Positions 10,423 through 19,564 of a stretch of DNA of 64,000 bases are shown here, piece by piece (positions within the stretch are counted from its first letter, which is position 1; the number at the start of each line of letters is the position of its first letter). Both the position numbers and the translations under genes were made by a program. The notes under the pieces are model-generated. The model made no database searches and was not told the origin of the DNA. It worked only from the letters and a program-made list of their open reading frames with translations. The DNA is from Acidimicrobiales bacterium. Lineage in GTDB: Bacteria; Actinomycetota; Acidimicrobiia; Acidimicrobiales; Aldehydirespiratoraceae. The stretch spans positions 1-64,000 of the forward strand of contig JAQWLJ010000014.1 in assembly GCA_029247365.1 (NCBI GenBank). The letters run 5' to 3'.

Positions 10423-11978
10423 TGGCCGCCCCCGTTCGCACGCTCGTCGCGTGGTGTCCCGACTGGCCGGTCGTCGCCACCGGCGTGCCACTCGACGAAC
10501 CGTCGGCAGTCTTGTTTGCCAACCGGGTCGTCGCTGCGTCGCCTGGTGCTCGTGCCCATGGTGTTGTGCGGGGCCTGCGGCGACGGGTTGCTCAGGCTCG
10601 CTGCCCCGACCTGTCGGTCCACGAGCGAGACGAAGCGAAAGAAGCACGGTTGTTCGAACCCGTCGTCGCCGTACTCGACGACATCACCCCCAGAGTCGAA
10701 GTCACCCGTCCTGGCGCGTGTGCGCTCGTCTCCCGCGGGCCATCGCGCTACTTCGGTGGCGACGAGGTGGTGGCCAGACTCGTGAGCGAGCGCATGGCCG
10801 AGATCGTCGCTAGCCGCACCGATGTGCGCGTCGGGGTGGCTGATGGCCCCTTTGCGGCCGAACTGGTCGCCCGGGCCGCCGACCCGATCCGGCTGGTGCC
10901 GCCGGGTACCACCGCCGAGTTCCTCGCGCCGATGAACATCGACGTGCTCGAACGGTCTGACCTCACCGATGTGCTCCGTCGGCTTGGTATCAGCACACTC
11001 GGTGCGCTCGCTCGGCTACCTGCGGCCGATGTCCTCGCCCGGTTCGGTCGCGAAGGGCAAGGGGCACATCGGCTGGCGTCAGGGCTCGACGAACGGCCGC
11101 CCGACGCCCGCTACCCGCCGGCCGATTGGTCAGTCTCGGCCGAGATCGACCCGCCGGCTGACCGGGTCGACCGGGTTGCGTTCGTTGCCCGCTCGATTGC
11201 CGACGAACTGCATCGACGGCTTAGGCGCAATGGCGTCACGTGTGTTCGGGTTGGGATCCAAGCCGAGACCGAATATGGCGAAGAGGTCATCCGGTTTTGG
11301 CGACATGAGGGGGCGTTGTCCGACGCGGCGGTCGCTGATCGGGTGCGGTGGCAGCTCGACGGCTGGCTCAACGGGCCGGCGGTGAACAGGCCAAGTGGCG
11401 GCATCGCCCGTATTGCGCTTGTCCCCGACGAACTCATCGCTGCCACCGGGCGTCAGCTTGGCTTCTGGGGTGGTGAGACCGAGGTTGATCAGCGTGCCGC
11501 TCGGGTCGCGGCCCGTCTGCAGGGCCAACTCGGGGCCGAGTCCGTACTGGTGCCTGAGTTTCGGGGCGGCCGCCATGCCCACGAGCAGCTCATGCTGGTC
11601 CCTGCGGCCACCGTCGAACTCGCTGGCCGGTCGCTCGACCCGCGCGATGAGGTCGCGCCCTGGCCCGGTTCACTCCCGGCTCCGTCCCCCACCCGGTTGC
11701 TGTCCGACCCAGTCGCTGTCGAAGTCCTTGATGAATCCGGTGGCGTGGTCGAGGTCACCGGTCGAGGGTTACTCTCATCGCCACCCACGCAGTTGATCGT
11801 CAAGGGACGCTGCAAGGCGGTGGTGGGGTGGTCGGGGCCGTGGCCGATCGACGAGCGCTGGTGGGATGCCGAAGCACATCGTCGGCAGGCGAGGCTCCAG
11901 CTCGTCACCGCCGACGGTCGTGCCCAACTCGTTGCGCTTGAGGCTGGTGTATGGCAGGTGACAGCACATTGGGATTGA
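10422..11978 (+). CDS. imuB: ImuB, Y-family polymerase-like mutasome hub
   Basis: The 518-residue protein has the Y-family palm/fingers/little-finger layout, but the N-terminus (LVAWCPDWPV) lacks the catalytic acids of an active polymerase. This is typical of ImuB, a non-catalytic adaptor. A helix-hairpin-helix region lies near 178-215 (DVLRRLGISTLGALARLPAA). The clamp-binding motif QLGFWG (345-350) resembles the QxxLW-type motif through which ImuB binds the beta clamp. The C-terminal ~150 residues end in an OB-like part (TQLIVKGRCKAVVGWSGPW) expected to contact ImuA' and DnaE2. It is transcribed with imuA' from the SOS promoter. Confidence 0.94.
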   Translation: MAAPVRTLVAWCPDWPVVATGVPLDEPSAVLFANRVVAASPGARAHGVVRGLRRRVAQARCPDLSVHERDEAKEARLFEPVVAVLDDITPRVEVTRPGACALVSRGPSRYFGGDEVVARLVSERMAEIVASRTDVRVGVADGPFAAELVARAADPIRLVPPGTTAEFLAPMNIDVLERSDLTDVLRRLGISTLGALARLPAADVLARFGREGQGAHRLASGLDERPPDARYPPADWSVSAEIDPPADRVDRVAFVARSIADELHRRLRRNGVTCVRVGIQAETEYGEEVIRFWRHEGALSDAAVADRVRWQLDGWLNGPAVNRPSGGIARIALVPDELIAATGRQLGFWGGETEVDQRAARVAARLQGQLGAESVLVPEFRGGRHAHEQLMLVPAATVELAGRSLDPRDEVAPWPGSLPAPSPTRLLSDPVAVEVLDESGGVVEVTGRGLLSSPPTQLIVKGRCKAVVGWSGPWPIDERWWDAEAHRRQARLQLVTADGRAQLVALEAGVWQVTAHWD

Positions 11979-11996
11979 GTGCGAGAAGATGGGCGT

Positions 11997-12137
11997 ATGC
12001 GTACTCGGCTCATTTCCCTGAGGCATGTATTCGTCATTGATGAGGACGATGATGGCGTCTCGACGTTGCACGCGCTTGAGACCACGGTGATGTGTCAGAG
12101 CCACCGGGGCGGCACGCTGGGTGAACGGTGTCCGTGA
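11997..12137 (+). CDS. Small ORF between imuB and the membrane protein
   Basis: ATG 11997 opens a 46-codon frame (MRTRLISLRHVFVIDEDDDG at the start, with a Cys and His near the end) that overlaps the start of the next gene by 10 nt. It lies 18 nt after imuB. Codon third positions are only moderately G/C. It could be a real small protein of the mutasome operon or chance; I recognise no family. Confidence 0.35.
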   Translation: MRTRLISLRHVFVIDEDDDGVSTLHALETTVMCQSHRGGTLGERCP

Positions 12138-13300
12138 GTCCGTCGCGAACCGCTGCCGACCTCACGGAGCGTTGGTTCGTTCGGCGCGGTCTACCGCACC
12201 TGATCGACCGTTACTCGGCTACCGAAGACGTCTTCACCCGTATGGCGCCATTCCTCGCGCTGGTTGTCTTCTTCGAGTTCTTCCTGGCCTTTGGTGATCG
12301 CTGGACCGGATGGGGGCAAAGCGTCGCGTTTGCGGTGTGTCTCGGCGTGTTTGTGGCCTCGGTTGCCACTGTGAACTGGATCCGTGGGCGCCGTCCGTTC
12401 GCGTTGCCGGACGACGTCGGCACGTGGGAGATCGCGCTGTACGTGCTGCTGCCGGTCGTGCCGACGGTGATCGGTTCACAGGGCGCAGTGTGGGACAACA
12501 TCATCTCCGTCATCGGGTTCAATCTGATCGTCCTCGGCATCGGTTACGTCATCACGACATGGGGCCTGTTCCCGATGATGCGCTGGTCCTTCGGGCAGGT
12601 GCGGCGCCAGATCAACGACGTAGCCACTCTCGCAATGAAAACGGTGCCGACGCTTCTCGTGTTCTCGGCCTTCATCTTCATCAATGCCGAAATGTGGCAG
12701 GTCGCCAACGACTGGACGCTGCCGCTGTTTGGCCTTGTCCTTGGCTTGATCGTCAGCCTCGGTGCGGTCTTCGTGTTTGTGGCAGTTCGACGAACCACGG
12801 TCGATCTCGCTCGGTTCGAGATGTGGTCCGAGGTGCGCCCGCGGTGTGAGGGCACACCGGTTGCCGAGTTGGTGCCATCTGACGACGAACCGACACCCGA
12901 TGCCCCCACGCTGCCGCGGCGAGCGGAGATGAATGTGAGCCTGTTGCTCTTCGTGGCGCAGGGGATCCAGATCTTTCTGGTGTCGCTCGTGGTCACCGTG
13001 TTCTACGTGATCTTCGGCTTGCTCACGGTCCGTGAGGACACGCTGGTCCAGTGGACGACCGCCACCGAACTCACCTCCGAGCGTGACTGGGCGATCGACA
13101 TCGCCGTGTTCGGCACCGAGCTGATCTTCACCCGCCAACTCCTGCTCGTGGCGGCGTTCATCGGGATGATGTCGGGGCTCAACTTCGCCGTACAGATCGT
13201 GACCGACCAGGCGTACCGATCGGAGTTCGCCGAGGAGATGACCAGCGAAGTGCGTGACGCGCTTGCCGTACGAGCGGTGTATCACCGCCGACTGGTCTGA
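12128..13300 (+). CDS. Multi-pass membrane protein of unknown function
   Basis: The 390-residue protein has about six to eight hydrophobic segments (about 40-55, 65-85, 100-117, 120-150, 170-190, 200-220, 275-300, 345-365). A charged cytoplasmic-type loop near 225-270 contains SDDEPTPDAP. No family was recognised. The start is GTG 12128 or 12134. It sits between imuB and dnaE2 in the same direction, so it may be read from the SOS promoter at 9680. It ends 35 nt before the dnaE2 SOS box. Confidence 0.75.
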   Translation: MSVSPSRTAADLTERWFVRRGLPHLIDRYSATEDVFTRMAPFLALVVFFEFFLAFGDRWTGWGQSVAFAVCLGVFVASVATVNWIRGRRPFALPDDVGTWEIALYVLLPVVPTVIGSQGAVWDNIISVIGFNLIVLGIGYVITTWGLFPMMRWSFGQVRRQINDVATLAMKTVPTLLVFSAFIFINAEMWQVANDWTLPLFGLVLGLIVSLGAVFVFVAVRRTTVDLARFEMWSEVRPRCEGTPVAELVPSDDEPTPDAPTLPRRAEMNVSLLLFVAQGIQIFLVSLVVTVFYVIFGLLTVREDTLVQWTTATELTSERDWAIDIAVFGTELIFTRQLLLVAAFIGMMSGLNFAVQIVTDQAYRSEFAEEMTSEVRDALAVRAVYHRRLV

Positions 13301-13326
13301 GGGCTCACCGGGCACCAACCTGCACC

Positions 13327-13361
13327 TTGTGAAGCGAACAGGTGTTCGCTACCGTGCAAAT
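13327..13361 (+). promoter_or_regulatory. LexA-regulated promoter of dnaE2
   Basis: A -35 TTGTGA (13327-13332) and a -10 TACCGT (13350-13355) are 17 nt apart, with the palindromic SOS box CGAAC-AGGT-GTTCG (13335-13348) between them. The -10 ends 6 nt before ATG 13362, again implying a leaderless message. This fixes the dnaE2 start and excludes the frame that opens at 13254 inside the preceding gene. Confidence 0.88.
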
Positions 13362-16300
13362 ATGGGCTTCACCAACCCGAGGATCTCGTGGAGAGACCTT
13401 GAACGCCACCTCTCGGATCGGCCGCCCACCGGTCGCGTTGTCGACCCTCTCGCAGGCGATGGCAGCGACAGTCCGGCCTGGTCGAGCAAGCGGGCGCCCT
13501 ATACGCCGCCGCCCGAGAGCCGTCAGCGAGGTGTGGTCCCGTACGCCGAGCTGCACTGCCACTCGAACTTCTCGTTCCTCGACGGTGCCTCCCACCCCGA
13601 AGAGTTGGCCGAGGAAGCAGCCCGGCTTGGGCTTGAGGCGTTGGCCCTCACCGACCACAACGGCTTCTACGGCGTGGTCCGGTTCTCCGAGGCAGCCAAG
13701 GCGATCGGGTTGCCGACCATCTTTGGCGCCGAACTCACGTTGTCGTCACCACCGGGGGTGGACCGATCTGGCTCGGTGGGACCAACGACGATCGATCTCA
13801 GCCGTCCGGGGCCTGCCGACCCAGAAGGTCGGCACATCCTGATCCTCGCCCGGGGGGCCGAAGGATACGCCCGGCTTGGCCGGGCGATCAGTGAAGGTCA
13901 GTTAGCGGGGGAGAAGGGCGCACCCCGTATCCCGTATGAACGGCTGGTCGAACTTGGTGGCACCGGCACCGGTGATCACTGGGCAGTGCTCACTGCGTGT
14001 CGCAAGGGCCCGGTGCCGGCCGCACTCGCCGCCGAGGGTCCGGCCGCGGGGCGGCGTGAGCTCGAACGGCTGGTGAGCGACTTCGGCCGTCAGAACGTGT
14101 TTGTCGAGCTGTGGGACCACGGCCTGCCTCTGGACTCGGTCCGTAACGATGCCCTTGCCGAGCTTGCCGTGTCGTGCGGAGTAGACGTCGTTGCCACTGC
14201 CAACGCTCACCACCACTCGGTCGCTCGCAAGCGGATTGCTGCGGCTCTCGCCGCAGTGCGTGCCCGGCGCAGCCTCGACGAGATCGATGGTTGGCTTCCT
14301 CCAGTGGGGATGCATCTGCGGTCGGGTGCCGAGCAGGCAGCCCGGTTTGCCCGCTACCCCGGCGTGGTGCAGCGGGCGGCCGAACTCGGGCTTGCGTGTG
14401 CGTTCGACCTCTCGTTGGTCGCTCCCAACCTTCCGCAGTACCCATGCCCCGACGGGCTCGACGAGATGGGCTTTCTCCGCCGGCTGATCGAGGAGGGTGG
14501 CACTCGCCGGTACGGGTCCCGGACTGAGGAGCGGGTCGAGGGGGCGTGGGCTCAGCTCGATCATGAGCTCGACCTCATTGAGGACCTCAACTTCCCCGGC
14601 TACTTCCTGGTGGTGTGGGACATCGTCGACTTCTGCCGTCGGGCCGACATCCTCTGCCAGGGTCGGGGTTCGGCGGCCAACTCCGCAGTGTGCTTCGCTC
14701 TTGGTATCACCAACGCCGATGCCGTGTCGCTCGGTCTGCTATTCGAACGGTTCCTGTCGCCGGAGCGAGACGGCCCACCTGACATCGATATCGACATCGA
14801 GTCCGACCGTCGCGAAGAGGTCATTCAGTACGTCTACGACAAGCACGGCCGGCATCACTGCGCCCAGGTCGCGAATGTCATCACCTACCGTTCCAAGTCG
14901 GCGATCCGCGACATGGCCAAGGCGCTCGGGTATGCCCAAGGTCAACAGGACGCCTTCTCCAAGCAGGTCGACCGGTGGGGGAGCGTCGGGGCCGGCAAGC
15001 AAGACCCCGACACCACGATTCCGCTACCAGTGATGGAGTTGGCGGCAGAGGTCGAACACTTTCCCCGTCATCTCGGCATTCACTCCGGCGGGATGGTCAT
15101 GTGTGATCGGCCGGTTATCGAGGTGTGTCCGGTCGAGTGGGGCCGCATGGAAGATCGCAGCGTCCTGCAGTGGGACAAGGACGACTGTGCGGCCGCCGGT
15201 CTTGTGAAGTTCGATCTGCTCGGGCTCGGCATGTTGTCGGTGTTGCGCTACGCCGTCGATCTCATCGCCGAACACCATGGCGTCGAGGTCGATCTTGCGA
15301 CCCTTCCCCAGGAGCCCGAGGTGTACGACATGCTCCAGAAGGCCGACTCGATCGGCGTCTTTCAGATCGAGTCGAGGGCTCAGATGGCCACGTTGCCTCG
15401 GCTCAAGCCGCGGTGCTTCTACGACCTCGTCGTTGAGGTCGCGCTCATCCGGCCCGGGCCGATCCAGGGCGGGTCGGTGCATCCGTACATCCGGCGGCGT
15501 AACGGACTCGAACCGGTCACCTACCTCCATCCCTTGCTCGAGAATGCCCTCGCCAAGACCCTCGGTGTGCCGTTGTTTCAAGAGCAGCTGATGCAGATCG
15601 CCATCGACGTCGGCAACTTCACGCCAGCTGATGCCGATCAGCTCCGTCAGGCTGTCGGTTCCAAGCGGAGCAAGGAGCGCATGGAGCAGCTCAAGGCCCG
15701 GTTCTTCGACGGCATGCGTGAGAACGGGATCACCGACGATATCGGCGAACAGATCTGGCTCAAGCTCGCCGCCTTCGCCAACTACGGGTTCCCCGAGAGC
15801 CATTCCGTGTCGTTCTCGTACCTCGTCTACGCCTCGTCGTGGATCAAGTATCACTACCCGGCCGCCTTCTGTGCCGCCCTCCTCAAAGCCCAGCCAATGG
15901 GATTCTGGTCGCCGCACACCCTGGTGGGCGACGCTCGTCGGCATGGTGTCGTGGTTCGCACCCCTGATCTCAACGCGTCGGCGGCCATGGCCACACTCGA
16001 ACCGTGCCAACGCAGCACCGGCGATGTTGCCGTCCGTCTCGGGATCGACTACGTGCGCGGCATCGGGCTCGAGTTGGCCGAGAAGATCGACGCTGGTCGA
16101 CCGTATTTGTCGGTCGAAGACCTTCGTCGCCGGGTGCCGAAGCTGTCGCTCGCTCATCTCGAAGCGCTGGCGACGTCCGGCGCGTTCGGGTGCTTCGGTA
16201 TCGACCGCCGGTCGGCGCTGTGGTCGGCTGGCGCCATGGCCCAGACCGCCTCCGACCGTCTTCCCGGCATCGTCACCGGTGTCGAGGCGCCCACGCTGCC

Positions 16301-16718
16301 GGGTATGTCTCCTCAAGAGCTGGCGAATGCCGATCTGTGGGCCACCGGCGTCGCCCCCGATGGACATCCCACCGCCTTTATCCGCCGCAAACTCTCTGAG
16401 ATGGGTGTGGTCACGTCAGTCGGGTTGATCAATCGCCCGTCGGGCGAGAAGGTCATCGTCGGGGGAGTGGTCACCCATCGCCAACGCCCGGCCACCGCCG
16501 GCGGCACCACGTTCCTCAACCTTGAAGACGAGACTGGCCTCATCAACGTCATCATCTCCAAGGGCTGTTGGCAGCGCTACAAGAAGGAAGCCCGAGGTGC
16601 GCCAGCGCTGCTTATCAAGGGCCGCCTCGAGAAAGAAGAGGGTGTGATCAACGTCATTGCTGAACGTCTCGAACCGCTCCCGGTCGGCGCTGCACCAGCC
16701 TCGCGCGATTTCCGCTGA
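13362..16718 (+). CDS. dnaE2: Error-prone DNA polymerase III alpha subunit DnaE2
   Basis: The 1118-residue protein is a C-family polymerase. After a ~65-residue lead it has a PHP domain (ELHCHSNFSFLDGASHPEEL, LALTDHNGFYGVVRF), the polymerase palm with PPDIDIDIESDRREEVIQYV carrying catalytic aspartates, a fingers region (HLGIHSGGMVMCDRPV) and a C-terminal OB fold near 985-1100. The length matches DnaE2 (ImuC), the mutasome catalytic subunit that bypasses lesions during the SOS response, rather than the larger replicative DnaE1. It has its own LexA-regulated promoter. Confidence 0.96.
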   Translation: MGFTNPRISWRDLERHLSDRPPTGRVVDPLAGDGSDSPAWSSKRAPYTPPPESRQRGVVPYAELHCHSNFSFLDGASHPEELAEEAARLGLEALALTDHNGFYGVVRFSEAAKAIGLPTIFGAELTLSSPPGVDRSGSVGPTTIDLSRPGPADPEGRHILILARGAEGYARLGRAISEGQLAGEKGAPRIPYERLVELGGTGTGDHWAVLTACRKGPVPAALAAEGPAAGRRELERLVSDFGRQNVFVELWDHGLPLDSVRNDALAELAVSCGVDVVATANAHHHSVARKRIAAALAAVRARRSLDEIDGWLPPVGMHLRSGAEQAARFARYPGVVQRAAELGLACAFDLSLVAPNLPQYPCPDGLDEMGFLRRLIEEGGTRRYGSRTEERVEGAWAQLDHELDLIEDLNFPGYFLVVWDIVDFCRRADILCQGRGSAANSAVCFALGITNADAVSLGLLFERFLSPERDGPPDIDIDIESDRREEVIQYVYDKHGRHHCAQVANVITYRSKSAIRDMAKALGYAQGQQDAFSKQVDRWGSVGAGKQDPDTTIPLPVMELAAEVEHFPRHLGIHSGGMVMCDRPVIEVCPVEWGRMEDRSVLQWDKDDCAAAGLVKFDLLGLGMLSVLRYAVDLIAEHHGVEVDLATLPQEPEVYDMLQKADSIGVFQIESRAQMATLPRLKPRCFYDLVVEVALIRPGPIQGGSVHPYIRRRNGLEPVTYLHPLLENALAKTLGVPLFQEQLMQIAIDVGNFTPADADQLRQAVGSKRSKERMEQLKARFFDGMRENGITDDIGEQIWLKLAAFANYGFPESHSVSFSYLVYASSWIKYHYPAAFCAALLKAQPMGFWSPHTLVGDARRHGVVVRTPDLNASAAMATLEPCQRSTGDVAVRLGIDYVRGIGLELAEKIDAGRPYLSVEDLRRRVPKLSLAHLEALATSGAFGCFGIDRRSALWSAGAMAQTASDRLPGIVTGVEAPTLPGMSPQELANADLWATGVAPDGHPTAFIRRKLSEMGVVTSVGLINRPSGEKVIVGGVVTHRQRPATAGGTTFLNLEDETGLINVIISKGCWQRYKKEARGAPALLIKGRLEKEEGVINVIAERLEPLPVGAAPASRDFR

Positions 16719-16741
16719 CCGGATCTCGACCACGTCCGGTC
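16717..16741 (+). terminator. Possible hairpin terminator after dnaE2
   Basis: A 7-bp stem GACCGGA / TCCGGTC encloses an 11-nt loop that starts within the dnaE2 stop codon. A short CCCTTTTCG stretch lies about 10 nt further on. The stem is G/C-rich, but the T-run is weak and distant. Confidence 0.35.
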
Positions 16742-16806
16742 GACGTATTGCCCTTTTCGCGCCGCCGATGCCTAGCGTTCACCAGGCTGGCCACCGAGGA
16801 GGCGAC

Positions 16807-17754
16807 ATGCGGACCCGAGTCACCGAGATGCTCGGCATCGACATCCCCATCGTGCAGGCTCCGATGGGTTGGATCGCTCGATCCCAGCTTGCGTCGGCAG
16901 TCTCCAATGCCGGCGGGATGGGAATCATCGAGACATCGTCGGGGGAACTCGACAACATCAAGGCCGAGGTCGCCATGATGCGCGAGCTGACCGACAAGCC
17001 GTTCGGTATGAACCTGGCCCAGCTGTACATCCGTGACCCGTCGTCGATGGTGGACTTCGTCGCTGAGAACGAGATCGGCTTCGTCACGACCTCTGCCGGC
17101 GATCCGGCCGTGCTGGTGCCGCGCCTCAAGGAACTGGGTATCACCGTCTTTCACGTGGTGCCGACGATCCGTGGAGCGCAGAAGGCCATCGATGCCGGCG
17201 TCGATGGCCTGGTCGTCGAGGGTGCTGAAGGTGGCGGGTTCAAGAACGCCGATGGGGCGTCTTGTCTCGTGCTTGTCCCGGAGATCGCCGAGCGCTTCGA
17301 TGTGCCGGTTATCGCCGCCGGTGGGTTCGTCGACGGCCGGTCGATGGCGGCGGCATTCGCCATGGGTGCTGATGCGGTGCAGATGGGCACGCGCATGGTC
17401 TCGTCTGAGGAATCACCGATCCACGACAACTGGAAGCAGTCGATTGTCGACGGCTCCGAGGTCGACACGGTCATCGTCAACCGCCACAACCGTCCGGCCA
17501 TGCGGGTCTGGGCAAGCGAGAAGGCCAAATCGCTCGACATTGCGAACGAGCCGGCGCGCCTGGCGCCCAACGACATGATGGGCACCTACTTCGGTGGCGA
17601 CATGGAGAGCGGCTTCGCAATGAGCGGCCAGGTCCAGGGTCGGATCCACTCGGTCGAACCGGTCGCCGACATCCTTCAGCGAGCGTGGGCCGACTGTCAG
17701 TCGGTCCTCGGCACCCTCGGTACTGCGGTGGCCGACGGTTCGATCTCGAAGTAG
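16807..17754 (+). CDS. Nitronate monooxygenase-type FMN protein
   Basis: The 315-residue TIM-barrel flavoprotein begins with IDIPIVQAPMGWIA and a SNAGGMGIIETSS nucleotide loop. GVDGLVVEGAEGGG and PVIAAGGFVDGRS form the FMN-phosphate site. Such enzymes oxidise alkyl nitronates or act as enoyl reductases. The start is ATG 16807, which has a strong Shine-Dalgarno (GAGGAGGCG) 3-5 nt upstream; upstream in-frame codons belong to the tail of dnaE2. Its 3' end overlaps lemA, read from the other strand, by 58 nt. Confidence 0.85.
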   Translation: MRTRVTEMLGIDIPIVQAPMGWIARSQLASAVSNAGGMGIIETSSGELDNIKAEVAMMRELTDKPFGMNLAQLYIRDPSSMVDFVAENEIGFVTTSAGDPAVLVPRLKELGITVFHVVPTIRGAQKAIDAGVDGLVVEGAEGGGFKNADGASCLVLVPEIAERFDVPVIAAGGFVDGRSMAAAFAMGADAVQMGTRMVSSEESPIHDNWKQSIVDGSEVDTVIVNRHNRPAMRVWASEKAKSLDIANEPARLAPNDMMGTYFGGDMESGFAMSGQVQGRIHSVEPVADILQRAWADCQSVLGTLGTAVADGSISK

Positions 17755-18251
17755 TCACGCTTCGGGAACCGGGCGAGCTTCGCAATCAGGTTCGACGGAA
17801 TCGACTCGACCCGTCGGTTGTACTCGCGCACGTTGCCGTTGAAGAGGCGCCGGGCTGCCTGGAGGCGGTCCTCGGTGGTCACAAGTTCGTTGTGGAGATC
17901 GAGGAACCGTTCGCTGGCTTGGAGCTCGGGGTACGCCTCGCTGACTGCGAAGAGGTGGCGAAGTCCGGCTGTCAGGACGTTCTCAACACCCTGGTGGGCG
18001 CCAGGTCCGCCGACCGCTCCCAGTGCGCCCGTTCGGGCTTCAATGACGTTCCGCAGCGTGTCCGCCTCATGGGAGGCGTAGCCACGCACAGTCTCGACCA
18101 GGTTGGGGATCAGGTGGTGGCGTCGAGTGAGCTCAGTCTCGACGTTCGCCCAGGAGTTCTCGATGACCTGGCGCTGCGCAACGAAACGATTGAAGGACAC
18201 GAGCGCCCAGATGACGACACCAGCTAGTACTCCCAGGATCACCATAGTCAT
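17697..18251 (-). CDS. lemA: LemA family protein
   Basis: The 184-residue protein has one N-terminal membrane segment (VILGVLAGVVIWALVSF), then the LemA core of helices: QVIENSWANVETELTRRH, LIPNLVETVRGYASHE, and a C-terminal NVREYNRRVESIPSNLIAKL. LemA proteins are single-pass and likely face outward; the function is not settled. The start is ATG 18251 (or 18245), with AGGA just before it. The end runs 58 nt into the opposite flavoprotein gene. Confidence 0.88.
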   Translation of the reverse strand: MTMVILGVLAGVVIWALVSFNRFVAQRQVIENSWANVETELTRRHHLIPNLVETVRGYASHEADTLRNVIEARTGALGAVGGPGAHQGVENVLTAGLRHLFAVSEAYPELQASERFLDLHNELVTTEDRLQAARRLFNGNVREYNRRVESIPSNLIAKLARFPKRDYFEIEPSATAVPRVPRTD

Positions 18252-18408
18252 TCCTATCAAACGGCATCGGAGGCAGCACTCTTCGCAGGCCGACTGGGCT
18301 TGGAGCGCTAGCTGGCTGTCCCCCGCTGGTTGAGGGTGAAGGGCACGTCTTTGGTCTGCTCGGCAACGGAGCCCCTGGCAACGTTGGCAACCCGAGGACC
18401 GACTCAAG

Positions 18409-18633
18409 TTGGCGGTCGCGCAAGCCGCAAAGCTCGGTTGGTCGCCGCTTCGCGGTCTGTTGCGGTTGTCGAAAGCAGCCCGGGACATCGATGATCGGGC
18501 CCAAGCGGTGGTGTGGATCAGCGGCGAGCAGGAAGACATGCCCCCCAATCTCGGGCTCCTGCTGGGCGGCTCCAGCCAGGGGTGCAAGACCCTCGCCCCG
18601 CTGTGGGTGGCGGTTCGTCGAGGCCGATGCTGA
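18409..18633 (+). CDS. Possible small ORF or gene remnant
   Basis: A frame open since 18338 with a TTG start at 18409 gives 74 residues (VAQAAKLGWSPLRGLLRLSK, then VWISGEQEDMPPNLGLLLGG). It has G/C-rich third positions and ends in a Cys. There is no good ribosome site and no recognised family. It sits in the 437-nt gap (18252-18688) between lemA and mca, which otherwise holds nothing I can identify. Confidence 0.25.
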   Translation: MAVAQAAKLGWSPLRGLLRLSKAARDIDDRAQAVVWISGEQEDMPPNLGLLLGGSSQGCKTLAPLWVAVRRGRC

Positions 18634-18688
18634 TGCAGAGATGGGGGTCGAACCCGTCAGGCGCGTGAGCTGAGTACCCTTCACCCTC

Positions 18689-19564
18689 ATGTCCGAGTCG
18701 CTCTGCATCCTGACCGTGCACGCACACCCTGACGACGAGGCCTCCAAAGGAGCCGCCACCATCGCCAGGTACAAGACGGAAGGCATCCGTACCGTCCTCG
18801 TCTGCTGCACCGGTGGTGAAGAAGGGGACATTCTGAACCCTGCGATGGATCGGCCCGAGGTCAAAGACAACCTCGGTGAGGTGCGCCGCCAGGAGCTGGC
18901 CAGAGCGGCTGATGTCATCGGTTACGAGACCGTGCACATGCTTGGCTACCGCGACTCGGGAATGCCTGAGAGCGAGGCCAACTTCCACCCTGGGTGCTTC
19001 GCCGTTGCGCCTCTTGATGAGGCCGTTGATCGGCTCGTCGCGTTGTTGCGGCTCGAGCGGCCGCAGGTCGTTGTCACCTATCCCGACGAGCAGGGTACGT
19101 ACAACCACCCCGACCATCTGCGCGTCTACGAGATCACCCATCCGGCCACCGAACGTGCCGCTGATCCCGGCTACCGACCGGAACTTGGTGAAGCGTGGTC
19201 GGTCAAAAAGACGTACTACTCGTCGTGGTCCCGGGCTCGCATCGCGGCCCGTCATCAGGCGTTCCTCAATCATGGGCTCGAGTCGCCGTATGACGAAAAG
19301 TGGTTCGAGCGGCCCGACACGGATCACAAGATCACGACCCGCGTGTCGATCGAGGGCTTCGCCCATGTGCGTCGTGAGGGTCTGCTTGCCCACGCAACTC
19401 AGATTGATCCCGACTCGAGGTTCTGGTTCGGCTTGCCGCCTGAGGTAGACGAGACGATTTACACCGTCGACGACTACCGCCTGGCTCGGGGTCACGAACA
19501 CTCCGAGCTTCCTGAAGACGACCTTTTTGCAGGCCTCCGGGCCACAGCCGAGGTCAGTTCGTGA
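18689..19564 (+). CDS. mca: Mycothiol S-conjugate amidase
   Basis: The 291-residue zinc amidase is of the PIG-L fold. It starts with the metal motif HAHPDDEASKG (HxHPDDE), then CCTGGEEGDILNPAMD, MLGYRDSGMPE and the second metal site NHPDHLRV. The GDILNPAMD and SGMPE segments match Mca rather than MshB. Mca cleaves mycothiol conjugates of toxins and drugs, releasing mercapturates for export, so the host probably makes mycothiol. ATG 18689 is 8 nt after a TACCCT box (18675-18680). It overlaps the next gene by 4 nt (GTGA). Confidence 0.9.
   Translation: MSESLCILTVHAHPDDEASKGAATIARYKTEGIRTVLVCCTGGEEGDILNPAMDRPEVKDNLGEVRRQELARAADVIGYETVHMLGYRDSGMPESEANFHPGCFAVAPLDEAVDRLVALLRLERPQVVVTYPDEQGTYNHPDHLRVYEITHPATERAADPGYRPELGEAWSVKKTYYSSWSRARIAARHQAFLNHGLESPYDEKWFERPDTDHKITTRVSIEGFAHVRREGLLAHATQIDPDSRFWFGLPPEVDETIYTVDDYRLARGHEHSELPEDDLFAGLRATAEVSS

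Noticed and set aside
15024-16367. A 447-codon minus-strand ORF
   Set aside because: It is the antisense shadow of dnaE2, whose polymerase motifs are intact. No domain or start signal on the minus strand.
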